Assembly (NCBI GenBank): GCA_965215775.1 | Contig: CBDCEG010000027.1 | Location: forward strand, 1-64,000 | Direction of reading: 5' to 3' | Length of the DNA stretch: 64,000 bases | Origin: CBDCEG01 sp965215775 | Lineage (GTDB): Bacteria > Pseudomonadota > Gammaproteobacteria > Cardiobacteriales > Ostreibacteriaceae | Shown here: piece by piece, positions 53,393 through 62,818 of the stretch | How positions within the stretch are numbered: the stretch's first letter is position 1 | How the letters are laid out: each line of letters opens with the position of its first letter | Program-made: the position numbers and the translations under genes | Notes under the pieces: model-generated | What the model was told of the DNA's origin: nothing | Databases searched by the model: none | What the model saw: only the letters and a program-made list of their open reading frames with translations

Positions 53393-55285
53393 TTATTCAA
53401 AATCAAGAGCTAAACTTCCCTTATTTTCCAACCAAATCTTTCTATCTCCAGCCCTCTTCTTTGATAGTAATTTATCAAACATTTCAAAAGCTAAACTCTC
53501 ATCCTCAATAACTAACTGAACTAAGCGGCGACTATTGGGATCCATTGTAGTTTCACGAAGCTGTGATGGATTCATTTCACCAAGACCTTTAAATCTAGTA
53601 ACATTAATTTTCCTAGTTATTTTTTGTTTCTCTAATTTGCGAATGATATCACTTTGCTCCGAATTATCAAGCGCGTAAAAAATATCTTTTCCATGGTCAA
53701 TTCTATAAAGAGGCGGCATAGCAACATATATATTACCATTTTTAACAAGTGCTTTAAAGTGTTTCATAAAAAGTGTGCAAATTAAAGTTGCAATATGAGC
53801 TCCATCAGAGTCAGCATCCGCTAAAATACAAATCTTGCCATATCTAAGTCCAGAAATATCTTCACTATCAGGGTCAACTCCTATTGCCACTGCAATATCA
53901 TGTACTTCTTGACTTGATAAAACTTGTTCGGAACTTACTTCCCAAGTGTTTAGTATTTTACCACGAAGTGGCATTATTGCTTGAAACTCACGGTTTCTTG
54001 CTTGTTTTGCTGAGCCTCCCGCTGAGTCTCCTTCCACTAAAAATAACTCAGTCTCTCCTAAGTCTTGCAAAATACAATCAGTTAATTTACCAGGTAAAGC
54101 AGGTCCAGCTGTTATTTTTTTGCGAACAACCTTTTTTGCTTTTTTTAATCTTGACTGTGCTTTATCAATAATTATTGATGCTATTTGCTCAGCTTCCTGT
54201 TCATTTGAGTTTAACCAAAGGCTAAATCTATCTTTTATTACATTTGAAACCCAATTGCTAATAGCCCTTGAGCTAAGCCTTTCTTTGGTTTGACTGGTGA
54301 ATTGCGGTTCTTTTATTTTAATTGATAAAACAAATTGGCAATCTGCAAAAGCATCATCAGGTGTTAATTTGATTCCTCTTGGCAGTAAGTTTCTAAAATC
54401 ACAAAACTCTCGCATTGCTTCTGTAATTCCTAATCGCAGACCGTTTACATGCGTTCCACCATTTACAGTTGGAATTAAATTAGCAAAACTTTCATAAATT
54501 GAGGTCGCAGTTTGTTCCACAAACCAAAAAAATGAAACATCTATTTGACCATCATCATCTTTATATTGAACTGAAAATGGTTTTTTAGGCAAGGTTTCTT
54601 GACCGTCAATAATTTCAGAAATATAACTATTTATACCATCTTCAAATTGCCAAGTGTATTCTTTTTCAGTATTTTCATCTATTAAAATAATTTTCAAATC
54701 TTTACAAAGAACCGCTTTAGCTTTTAGATTGGTTATAATTTTATTAAGAGAAAAGTTAGAGCTGTCAAAGTATTTTGAATCTGGCCAAAATTTAACTTTA
54801 GTTCCAGTATCTCTTTTTTTTGTTTGCCCAACTATTGATAAATCAGTAGTTTTCAAACCATTTTCAAAACTTATATTATAAATATTTCCACCTCTACGAA
54901 CTTCAACTTCAACCCTTTTAGATAAAGCGTTTACAACTGAAATTCCAACACCATGCAAACCACCTGAAAATTCATAATTTTTACCAGAAAATTTTCCACC
55001 AGCATGAAGTTTGCTCAAAATTAATTCAACACCAGAAATACCTTCTTCTGGGTGAATGTCTGTTGGCATTCCTCGTCCATTATCTGTTACAGAAAGTGAA
55101 CCATCATCATGTAAAACAACAATAATACTATCAGCAAATCCAGCTAAAGCCTCATCAATACTATTATCAATAACTTCTTGTGCTAAATGGTTTGGTCTAG
55201 AAGTATCTGTGTACATTCCAGGACGAACCTTTACAGGCTCTAATCCTTTTAGAACTTCTAAATCTGATGCGTTATATTTTTGCAT
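53393..55285 (-). CDS. parE: DNA topoisomerase IV subunit B
   Basis: 630 residues. GHKL ATPase motifs EVIDNSIDEALAGFAD and GRGMPTDIHPEEG are near the start; the TOPRIM domain has ELFLVEGDSAGGSAKQARN and ADADSDGAHI; the tail MNPSQLRETTMDPNSRRLVQL is conserved in type IIA enzymes. The length of about 630 residues fits ParE rather than GyrB of proteobacteria (about 800). It separates daughter chromosomes with ParC, which is not in this window. Confidence 0.95.
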   Translation of the reverse strand: MQKYNASDLEVLKGLEPVKVRPGMYTDTSRPNHLAQEVIDNSIDEALAGFADSIIVVLHDDGSLSVTDNGRGMPTDIHPEEGISGVELILSKLHAGGKFSGKNYEFSGGLHGVGISVVNALSKRVEVEVRRGGNIYNISFENGLKTTDLSIVGQTKKRDTGTKVKFWPDSKYFDSSNFSLNKIITNLKAKAVLCKDLKIILIDENTEKEYTWQFEDGINSYISEIIDGQETLPKKPFSVQYKDDDGQIDVSFFWFVEQTATSIYESFANLIPTVNGGTHVNGLRLGITEAMREFCDFRNLLPRGIKLTPDDAFADCQFVLSIKIKEPQFTSQTKERLSSRAISNWVSNVIKDRFSLWLNSNEQEAEQIASIIIDKAQSRLKKAKKVVRKKITAGPALPGKLTDCILQDLGETELFLVEGDSAGGSAKQARNREFQAIMPLRGKILNTWEVSSEQVLSSQEVHDIAVAIGVDPDSEDISGLRYGKICILADADSDGAHIATLICTLFMKHFKALVKNGNIYVAMPPLYRIDHGKDIFYALDNSEQSDIIRKLEKQKITRKINVTRFKGLGEMNPSQLRETTMDPNSRRLVQLVIEDESLAFEMFDKLLSKKRAGDRKIWLENKGSLALDFE

Positions 55286-55322
55286 ATTATTTTACTATTT
55301 TATATTTAGATAATTAAATAAA

Positions 55323-56885
55323 TTATAATAATAAGCGTCTAGCATCTTCTAATAACTTAGATAAATACTGTGTGAATCTTGCTCCATCAGCTCCATCAAT
55401 AACTCTATGGTCATAAGATAAAGACATTGGAAGTATATTTCTAGGAATAAATTCAGAACCATTCCAAACAGGTTGCATTTTAGAACGAGAAACTCCTAAA
55501 ATTGCAACTTCTGGTGCGTTCACAATTGGTGTAAATGTAGTTCCGCCAATTCCACCTAAACTAGAAATTGTCATACAACCACCTGACAAATCAGAAGGAG
55601 TTAGTTTACCATCTCTTGCTTTTTTACTAATATTCATTAAGTCACGAGAAAGCTCATAAATACTTTTTTTATCAACATCTTTTATAACAGGAACAACCAA
55701 TCCTGTTGGCGTATCAACTGCAATTCCAATGTTAAAATACTGCTTCATAACTAATGATTTACCATCAGAAGAAAGTGAAGAGTTAAATTTTGGAAATTCT
55801 TTCATTGCTGCAGCCACTGCTTTCATCAAAAAAGAAAGCATTGAAAGTCTAACTCCAATTTTTTCAGTTTCGGCTCTTAGTGATTTTCTAAAAATTTCTA
55901 AGTCTGTAATATCAGCCTCATCATTTTGAGTTACATGCGGAATATTTAACCAGCATTTTGTCATATGCTCGCCAGTTAAAACATTTATTCTGGAAAGTTT
56001 TTGCTCCTCAACAGAACCAAATTTAGAGAAATCAACTGATGCAATTTTAGGAATTCCAGTTCCACCACTAACTCCAGAAGTTGTTGCTCCTGTTAAAATT
56101 CCTTTAACGAAAGACTGAACATCATCTTTTGTAATTCTTCCTTTTCTACCAGTTCCAACAACAGCACCTAGGTTTGCCCCAAGCTCTCTTGCAAATTTAC
56201 GAATTGATGGAGAAGCGTGTGCATCTTTAAAACTACTTTCATTAATAGCTTTACTAACCGTGGTTGTAGGTTGTGATTGTTTTGTGCTGGATTTTTTAGA
56301 AGTAGCTTCTTGTGTTTGGGCTGGCTTAGTTGTGCTTGTAGCAGAAGAACTGCCTGTAATAGTTGCTACCAAGTCATTTGTTTTAACCTTATCTCCCATT
56401 GCAACTTTTATTTCACTAATAACACCTGCCTCAGAAGCAGGTATTTCCATAGTTGCTTTATCAGATTCTAATAATAAAATAGCTTCATCTTTTTCAACCT
56501 TATCGCCAATGCTTACCAGAATTTCAACAACAGGAAAACTATCATCACTGCCTAAATCAGGTGCTAATATATCTATTGTAGAATTGTTAGAGCTAGTAGA
56601 GTTAGCATTTGACTTAGTTTCTGTCGATGGGGCAGGGGACTGTTGTTTTCCATTAGTCTCTATCATCGCTACTAAATCATTTGTTTTAACTTTATCTCCC
56701 ATTGCAACTTTAATCTCACTAATAACACCAGCCTCTGAAGCTGGTATTTCCATTGTTGCTTTATCAGATTCTAACAATAAAATAGCTTCATCTTTCTCTA
56801 CTTTGTCGCCAACTTGGACAAGAATTTCCACAACTGGAAAGCTATCATCACTGCCTAAATCAGGTGCTAATATTTCTATACTCAT
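55323..56885 (-). CDS. aceF: Pyruvate dehydrogenase E2, dihydrolipoyl acetyltransferase
   Basis: 520 residues. Two lipoyl domains (about 1-77 and 104-180) each carry LLLESDKATMEIPASEAG with the lipoylated lysine and are nearly identical. A Thr/Ser/Gln-rich linker leads to the E1/E3-binding domain (ASPSIRKFARELGANLG, about 225) and the catalytic domain ending SYDHRVIDGADGARF with the active His. It moves acetyl groups to CoA. It follows aceE by 64 bases and precedes parE; no lpd is in the window. Confidence 0.96.
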   Translation of the reverse strand: MSIEILAPDLGSDDSFPVVEILVQVGDKVEKDEAILLLESDKATMEIPASEAGVISEIKVAMGDKVKTNDLVAMIETNGKQQSPAPSTETKSNANSTSSNNSTIDILAPDLGSDDSFPVVEILVSIGDKVEKDEAILLLESDKATMEIPASEAGVISEIKVAMGDKVKTNDLVATITGSSSATSTTKPAQTQEATSKKSSTKQSQPTTTVSKAINESSFKDAHASPSIRKFARELGANLGAVVGTGRKGRITKDDVQSFVKGILTGATTSGVSGGTGIPKIASVDFSKFGSVEEQKLSRINVLTGEHMTKCWLNIPHVTQNDEADITDLEIFRKSLRAETEKIGVRLSMLSFLMKAVAAAMKEFPKFNSSLSSDGKSLVMKQYFNIGIAVDTPTGLVVPVIKDVDKKSIYELSRDLMNISKKARDGKLTPSDLSGGCMTISSLGGIGGTTFTPIVNAPEVAILGVSRSKMQPVWNGSEFIPRNILPMSLSYDHRVIDGADGARFTQYLSKLLEDARRLLL

Positions 56886-56949
56886 TTTTTTACCTTTTCT
56901 ATTTAATTATATTGGTTTAACTTATTAATTTAATTTTTATGTGTAATTC

Positions 56950-59616
56950 TTATGCGTTTGCAGGATTAATTTTTGCAGGATTAATATTATATTTAGCAAA
57001 AGCTTTTTTAACAATATCTACACTAATTTCACCATCTTTTTGCAAAGCTCTAAGTGTTGATATAACTATATATTTAGCACTTACTTCAAAATGCTCACGC
57101 AATTTTTCTCTAGTATCAGACCTACCAAAACCATCTGTCCCCAAAGTTATATAACGCTTGTTAATATAAGGTCTAACCGCATCAGCATAAATCTTAATAT
57201 AATCAGTTGCACAAATAACAGGACCTTGCTGCTCATTTAAACAAGCTTCTATGTGAGGGATTTTTCTTGGTGCATCAATATTTAATAAGTTCCATCTTGA
57301 ACACTCTTCACCATCTCGCCTAAGTTGATTAATACTTGTTGCTGACCAAATATTACAAGAAACATTGTGATCGTTCTCAAGCATTTCAGCCGCTTTAATA
57401 ACTTCTCTTAAAATAGCTCCAGAACCCATAAGCTGTGCTTTAATTTTATGTTTTCCTGCTTCTTTAAATTTATACAAACCTTTAATTATATTATTTTTAA
57501 CTTCCTCTCCCGCTGGAATTGCTGGGTGAGTATAATTTTCATTAAGTGTTGTTATATAATAAAAAACAGACTTATTATCTACATACATTCTATTCATTCC
57601 ATCATGAACAATTACAGCTAATTCATAAGCAAAAGTAGGGTCATAAGATAAACAGTTTGGAATTGTATGTGCCTGAAGAAGTGAATGACCATCTTGGTGC
57701 TGAAGCCCTTCGCCTGCAAGAGTTGTTCTTCCAGCCGTTCCACCAATCATAAACCCTTTCGCCTGCATATCTCCAGCAGCCCATGCTAAATCTCCAATTC
57801 TCTGGAAACCAAACATTGAGTAATATATATAAAAAGGAATCATTGTTGTATTATGATTAGAATAAGAAGTTGCAGCTGCTATCCAGCTAGACATAGCACC
57901 AGCTTCATTAATTCCTTCTTGCAAAATTTGACCGTTTTTTTGTTCTTTATACCACATTAATTGATCAGCATCTTCTGGTTCATAAAGCTGCCCAGATGGA
58001 GCATAAATCCCCATTTGTCTAAACATTCCTTCCATTCCAAAAGTTCTTGCTTCATCAGGAACAATAGGAACAACTCTTTTCCCAATTTTTTTATCTCTAG
58101 CTAAAGTACTCATAATTCTAACAATAGCCATTGTTGTTGACATCTCACGATCACCAGTTGATTCTAACAAAGCTTTAAAAGAATCTAAACTTGGTATATC
58201 TAAAGGATCTGATTTGGATCTGCGACTTGGTAAATAACCACCTAATTTTTTACGCTGAGAATGTAAATATTTCATTTCTTCACTGTCTGGGGCAGGGCGG
58301 TAAAAAGGAGTTTCATCAATTTCATCATCAGATATTGGAATATCAAATCTATCTCTAAATTGTATTAGTGCTTCTCTTGCCATTTTTTTCTGTGAATGTG
58401 TTGTATTTTGACCTTCTCCAGCTTCTCCCATTCCGTAACCTTTAACTGTTTTAGCCAAAATTACAGTTGGTTGACCTTTAGTTTTAAATGCTGCATCAAA
58501 TGCTGCAAAAACTTTTTCTACATCATGTCCACCACGCTTCATATTATAAATTTCTTCATCGGTCATATGAGCAACTCTTTGTTTTAGCTCTTCATATTTA
58601 CCCCAAAATTTATCACGAATGTATGCGCCATCTTTTGATTTGTATGCTTGATATTCACCATCAACAACTTCTTCCATTCTTTTTCTAAGCAGTCCATTAT
58701 CATCTTCTTCTAAGAATTTATCCCAAGCTTTACCCCAAAGAAGTTTTATAACATTCCAACCATTGCCTCTAAAATTAGCTTCAAGCTCTTGAATTATCTT
58801 ACCATTTCCACGAACTGGACCATCTAATCTCTGTAAATTACAATTTACAATAAATATCAAGTTATCTAAGTTTTCACGCGAAGCTAGTGATATAGCACCT
58901 AAAGTTTCTGGTTCATCTGACTCTCCGTCACCAATAAAACACCAAACTTTGCGATTTTCTTCAGGTATTAAGCCACGATGTTCAAGATATTTCATAAATC
59001 TAGCTTGGTAAATAGCCATAATTGGACCAAGTCCCATTGAAACTGTTGGAAATTGCCAAAAATCACCCATTAACCACGGGTGAGGGTAGGACGATATACC
59101 ATGCTCATTAGTGCATTCTTGTCTAAAACTATGTAATTCTTCTTTATTAAATCTACCTTCCAAATAAGCCCTTGCATACATTCCAGGAGCCGTATGACCT
59201 TGATAAAAAACTAAATCTCCACCATTTTTCTCACTTGGAGCTCTCCAAAAGTGATTAAATCCTGTTTCATACAAAGTAGCTGAAGATGCAAAACTTGCAA
59301 TATGACCACCAAGTTCAGAAGATGTTTTGTTAGCCTTAACAACCATTGCCATAGCATTCCAACGAATTAAAGCAGTTATTTTTTTCTCTAACTCTCTATC
59401 GCCTGGTAATTTCGGTTCTAACTCTGGAGCTATTGTATTTAAATAAGGAGTGTTTGCACTAAAGGCAACTCTACCTGTTAAGTTAGTAATTTGCTCATGC
59501 AATTTATCTATTAAAAATTCAGCTCTATCGTTTCCTTCAATTTTCGCAACAGAGTTAAATGCATCTAGCCATTCTTGAGTTTCCTGTGGATCTATATCGT
59601 TATATTTTTTAGTCAT
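56950..59616 (-). CDS. aceE: Pyruvate dehydrogenase E1 component (homodimeric type)
   Basis: 888 residues, the single-chain E1 of gammaproteobacteria. The thiamine diphosphate motif runs from GDGESDEPETLGAISLA to FIVNCNLQ. Other landmarks are SHQ-type HPWLMGDFWQFPTVSMGLGP and the C-terminal YITLGTDGFGRSDTREKLREHF. It decarboxylates pyruvate and passes acetyl to AceF. First gene of aceE-aceF. Confidence 0.97.
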   Translation of the reverse strand: MTKKYNDIDPQETQEWLDAFNSVAKIEGNDRAEFLIDKLHEQITNLTGRVAFSANTPYLNTIAPELEPKLPGDRELEKKITALIRWNAMAMVVKANKTSSELGGHIASFASSATLYETGFNHFWRAPSEKNGGDLVFYQGHTAPGMYARAYLEGRFNKEELHSFRQECTNEHGISSYPHPWLMGDFWQFPTVSMGLGPIMAIYQARFMKYLEHRGLIPEENRKVWCFIGDGESDEPETLGAISLASRENLDNLIFIVNCNLQRLDGPVRGNGKIIQELEANFRGNGWNVIKLLWGKAWDKFLEEDDNGLLRKRMEEVVDGEYQAYKSKDGAYIRDKFWGKYEELKQRVAHMTDEEIYNMKRGGHDVEKVFAAFDAAFKTKGQPTVILAKTVKGYGMGEAGEGQNTTHSQKKMAREALIQFRDRFDIPISDDEIDETPFYRPAPDSEEMKYLHSQRKKLGGYLPSRRSKSDPLDIPSLDSFKALLESTGDREMSTTMAIVRIMSTLARDKKIGKRVVPIVPDEARTFGMEGMFRQMGIYAPSGQLYEPEDADQLMWYKEQKNGQILQEGINEAGAMSSWIAAATSYSNHNTTMIPFYIYYSMFGFQRIGDLAWAAGDMQAKGFMIGGTAGRTTLAGEGLQHQDGHSLLQAHTIPNCLSYDPTFAYELAVIVHDGMNRMYVDNKSVFYYITTLNENYTHPAIPAGEEVKNNIIKGLYKFKEAGKHKIKAQLMGSGAILREVIKAAEMLENDHNVSCNIWSATSINQLRRDGEECSRWNLLNIDAPRKIPHIEACLNEQQGPVICATDYIKIYADAVRPYINKRYITLGTDGFGRSDTREKLREHFEVSAKYIVISTLRALQKDGEISVDIVKKAFAKYNINPAKINPANA

Positions 59617-59924
59617 AAGTTAAACCTAGTTAATTGTGTTAAATTTTTATTTCTCAAAACAGCTTAATATTATTACACAGTTAAATTATAAAATCATTAA
59701 GATTTGTGCTTTTAGGCTTACATACTTTAATTTATGGGTAGGATAGTAGTAATTAAGAGATTATATTCACATAGAGTTGATTTCGTATAATTTATATTAT
59801 GTAAAGTCAGGTTCTTGAGTTAGAGTCATAATCAGATGCTATTGATTATTTTAAATTAAACTTTTCCTTTTGTTATTATTTTTAATATAATCCTTTTTTA
59901 TTTAAATTTAAATGGTTTTTAATT
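59617..59924. other. Intergenic region between divergent genes
   Basis: This 308-base gap separates aceE (minus) from the zinc-ribbon gene (plus). It should hold both promoters. TTGATT at about 59777 and a TATATT-like box about 10-15 bases on are possible elements, but the AT richness makes them weak calls. No gene is seen. Confidence 0.45.
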
Positions 59925-60428
59925 ATGTTTGTAATATACGGAACAAAAGGTTCAAAAAAGAAAATGGTTGGTTATGGAAAGGATTTTTGTAGATCTTGTG
60001 ATAGAGAAGCTGTAGTTTATAAATACTCTTGGCTTAGTTGGTTTCACTTTTTCTATATTCCTTTAATACCTCTTGGTCGTCGCCATGAATGGATTTGTCA
60101 ACTATGCTCAAGAGATGCTAACGCACATACAAGAACAACATTGGTTAAAAAAATATTTGTTGCTATTTTTATAATTCCTATGTGCCTAATATTCTTTCCT
60201 GCAGCAGAAACTACAACTATGAAAATAATAACATTAGTGCCTGTTTTATTAATTTCCATTTGGATTATAAGGCACAAAAAGATACCATCTAAAAAATTAT
60301 TGCAAGAAAAAATAACTAAACCAATAGATAAAATTAACTGCATTCAGTGTAATGAGAGACTTACTCAAGATCCTAAAAAACTCATATGTAAGCCTTGTCA
60401 GCTAACAGTTTATACTGAAATAAAATAA
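59925..60428 (+). CDS. Zinc-ribbon membrane protein of unknown function
   Basis: 167 residues. An N-terminal ribbon has CRSCDRE and, after WFHFFYIPLIPLGRRHEW, CQLCSRD. Two membrane helices follow (about 83-100 and 105-122). A second ribbon has CIQCNERLTQ and CKPCQL at the C-terminus. The spacing resembles zinc-ribbon_15-type proteins, found as single genes in many bacteria with no known role. The ribbons probably bind one Zn each in the cytoplasm. Confidence 0.6.
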   Translation: MFVIYGTKGSKKKMVGYGKDFCRSCDREAVVYKYSWLSWFHFFYIPLIPLGRRHEWICQLCSRDANAHTRTTLVKKIFVAIFIIPMCLIFFPAAETTTMKIITLVPVLLISIWIIRHKKIPSKKLLQEKITKPIDKINCIQCNERLTQDPKKLICKPCQLTVYTEIK

Positions 60429-60601
60429 ATTTATCACCCTACCCTGCTAAAATAGAGCTTTATTTTTTATTTAAAAACAAAGTTATAACTAATAGTCATA
60501 ATAATTAGTTAGATAACTTACATAGAAATTTTATTATTAGATATTTGAAAGATTTTACTTGCTAAAGGTGTATAACCTTGATAGTATTATCGCCGAAGTA
60601 A

Positions 60602-60678
<77 letters not shown>

Positions 60679-60690
60679 AATAATTTTAAA

Positions 60691-60718
60691 AAGGTCTCTA
60701 TATGAGACCTTTTTTTTA
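60691..60718 (+). terminator. Rho-independent terminator after tRNA-fMet
   Basis: AAGGTCTC and GAGACCTT form a stem around TATAT and are followed by a T-rich tract. It would end or attenuate transcription between the tRNA and rimP. Confidence 0.85.
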
Positions 60719-60761
60719 TTCTTTTTTAGAATTTAATTTAAAGGCAAAAATACTGTTTAAT

Positions 60762-61244
60762 ATGAAAAAATATGAGAAATTACAAGATATAATAGAACCA
60801 GCTGTAACAAGTATTGGTTATGATTTTGTTGGTATTGAGTATCACAGAAATTCTGTGAATTCTTTACTTAGAGTATTTATTGATAAAGATGGTGGTGTTA
60901 ATTTAGATGATTGTATGGCTGTAAATAGCCAAGTTAGTGGTGTTTTGGATGTTTCAGATCCAATTGCTGGAAAATATAGCTTAGAAATATCATCACCTGG
61001 GTTAGATAGACCTTTATTTTCAATTCAAGATTTTTTCAAATTTAAAGGCTCTGAAGTTAAGTTAAGAGTTAGTCAGCCAATAAATAAACAAAGAAACTTT
61101 AAAGGAATAATTGATAATACTGATATAGAAAAAGAAACTATTGAGTTAAAATTAGAAAATGAAACATTAATTGAAATTAAATTTTCTCAAATTGATGTTG
61201 CAAAATTAGTACCTAAATATTTTGAAAAAGGAGATGATAAATGA
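60762..61244 (+). CDS. rimP: Ribosome maturation factor RimP
   Basis: 160 residues from the ATG at 60762 (MKKYEKLQDIIEPAV). An ATG 20 codons upstream falls inside the terminator and is rejected. Conserved stretches are GYDFVGIEYHR, LLRVFIDKDGGVNLDDCM and LEISSPGLDRPLF. RimP helps assemble the 30S subunit. It overlaps nusA by 4 bases. Confidence 0.95.
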   Translation: MKKYEKLQDIIEPAVTSIGYDFVGIEYHRNSVNSLLRVFIDKDGGVNLDDCMAVNSQVSGVLDVSDPIAGKYSLEISSPGLDRPLFSIQDFFKFKGSEVKLRVSQPINKQRNFKGIIDNTDIEKETIELKLENETLIEIKFSQIDVAKLVPKYFEKGDDK

Positions 61245-62722
61245 GTAAAGAGTTATTACTTATCGTAGAGACTGTTGCGAATGAAAAAGATGTTTCTGAA
61301 AATGTTGTTTTTGAAGCACTAGAGTCAGCTTTAGAAGTTGCTAGTAAAAAACAATATCAAGACGAAGTTGAGATTAGAGTAAATATTGACCGTGAAACTG
61401 GTGAATATATAACTTATCGTTGTTATTTTGTTAAAGATGAAGAAGAGATTGAATTTCCAGGTAAAGAATTAACTCTTGAGCAAGCGAAAGAAATGGCTCC
61501 AGACTTAGAGGAATATGTGGTTGTTGAAGAGAAAATAGAAAATCTACCTTTCAAAAGAGTTGGTGCGCATGTTGCAAGACAAGCAATGTTTCAACGAATT
61601 AGAGAAGCTGAAAGAGAAAATGTATATAATTTATACGCTAGCAAAGAAGGCGAGCTAATTAACGGTGTTGTAAAACACACTGATCGTGGAAATGTAATTG
61701 TTGATTTATTAGATAATGTTGAAGGTATTATATTTAAAGAAGAATTAATACCTAACGAAAAAGTTCGTAAAGGTCAAAGGATAAGATCTTATGTAAAAAA
61801 AGTAACACGAGAAAGCAAAGGACATCAAATTATACTAAGCAGAACTTCACTGAATTTACTTACTGAGTTGTTTTCTTTAGAAGTTCCAGAGATTGCAAAT
61901 GGTGCGATTGAAATAAAATCAGGTGCTAGAGAAGCTGGAGTTAGATCTAAAATAGCAGTTTATTCAAGTGATCCTAGAATTGACCCTGTTGGTTCTTGTA
62001 TTGGAATTCGTGGTTCAAGAATTCAAAATATAACAAATGAATTAGCGGGTGAAAAAATAGATATTATTGTTTGGCAAGAAGAGCCTGTAGAATTTGTTAT
62101 CAAAGCAATTGCTCCAGCAGAACCAACGGCGATAATAGTTGATGAAGAAAAACATGCTATGAGCCTATCATTCCCTGAAGATAAACTTGCAATTGCAGTA
62201 GGAAGAGGCGGTCAAAATGTTAGACTTGCTAGTGAGCTAACAGGTTGGCGTTTAAATGTAATGACTGAAGAAGATTTTGCAAAAAAAGACAGTGATGAAA
62301 AAGAAAAAGTAACTTCTTTCTTTGTGGAGAAACTTGATATTGATACAGATATTGCTGAAATTCTTGTTCGTGAAGGTTTCTCAACAATAGAAGAAATAGG
62401 ATATATTGATATTAATGAGCTATACTCAATAGAAGAGTTTGATGAAGATATTGCAAACGAACTAAGAGATAGAGCAAGTGATATTTTACTAACTAAAGCT
62501 TTGAGTGCTGAAGAAGAAATTGAAGGCGGTGATTCTGAAGCTATAGAAACCCTCAGTGGAGTTAGCCAAGAGTTACTTTTACAATTCAAACTAAATGGTT
62601 TACAGACTTGGGATGATTTGGCGGAATTATCAACTGATGAATTAGTTGAAATGACAGGTATTGAAGATAAAGAAGCTGCTGAGCTGATTTTAAAAGCTAG
62701 AGCACCTTGGTTTGAAGAGTAA
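61241..62722 (+). CDS. nusA: Transcription termination/antitermination factor NusA
   Basis: 493 residues. The N-terminal RNA polymerase-binding domain is followed by S1 (GELINGVVKHTDRGNVIVDL), two KH domains (VGSCIGIRGSRIQNITNEL and AVGRGGQNVRLASELTGW) and two acidic C-terminal repeats (about 360-420 and 435-492), as in gammaproteobacterial NusA. It controls pausing, termination and antitermination. Operon with rimP and infB. Confidence 0.97.
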   Translation: MSKELLLIVETVANEKDVSENVVFEALESALEVASKKQYQDEVEIRVNIDRETGEYITYRCYFVKDEEEIEFPGKELTLEQAKEMAPDLEEYVVVEEKIENLPFKRVGAHVARQAMFQRIREAERENVYNLYASKEGELINGVVKHTDRGNVIVDLLDNVEGIIFKEELIPNEKVRKGQRIRSYVKKVTRESKGHQIILSRTSLNLLTELFSLEVPEIANGAIEIKSGAREAGVRSKIAVYSSDPRIDPVGSCIGIRGSRIQNITNELAGEKIDIIVWQEEPVEFVIKAIAPAEPTAIIVDEEKHAMSLSFPEDKLAIAVGRGGQNVRLASELTGWRLNVMTEEDFAKKDSDEKEKVTSFFVEKLDIDTDIAEILVREGFSTIEEIGYIDINELYSIEEFDEDIANELRDRASDILLTKALSAEEEIEGGDSEAIETLSGVSQELLLQFKLNGLQTWDDLAELSTDELVEMTGIEDKEAAELILKARAPWFEE

Positions 62723-62818
62723 ATTCAGAAATATAAACGATAAAATTAATTATTATAATATTATAATACGACTGTGATGTGAAAATTATAATTAAAACAT
62801 AGTTGTAAAGAGGATAAA

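Noticed and set aside
56260..56928. Long antisense reading frame (222 codons) opposite aceF
   Set aside because: It mirrors the two lipoyl-domain repeats of aceF, has no ribosome binding site and its residues show no family pattern.
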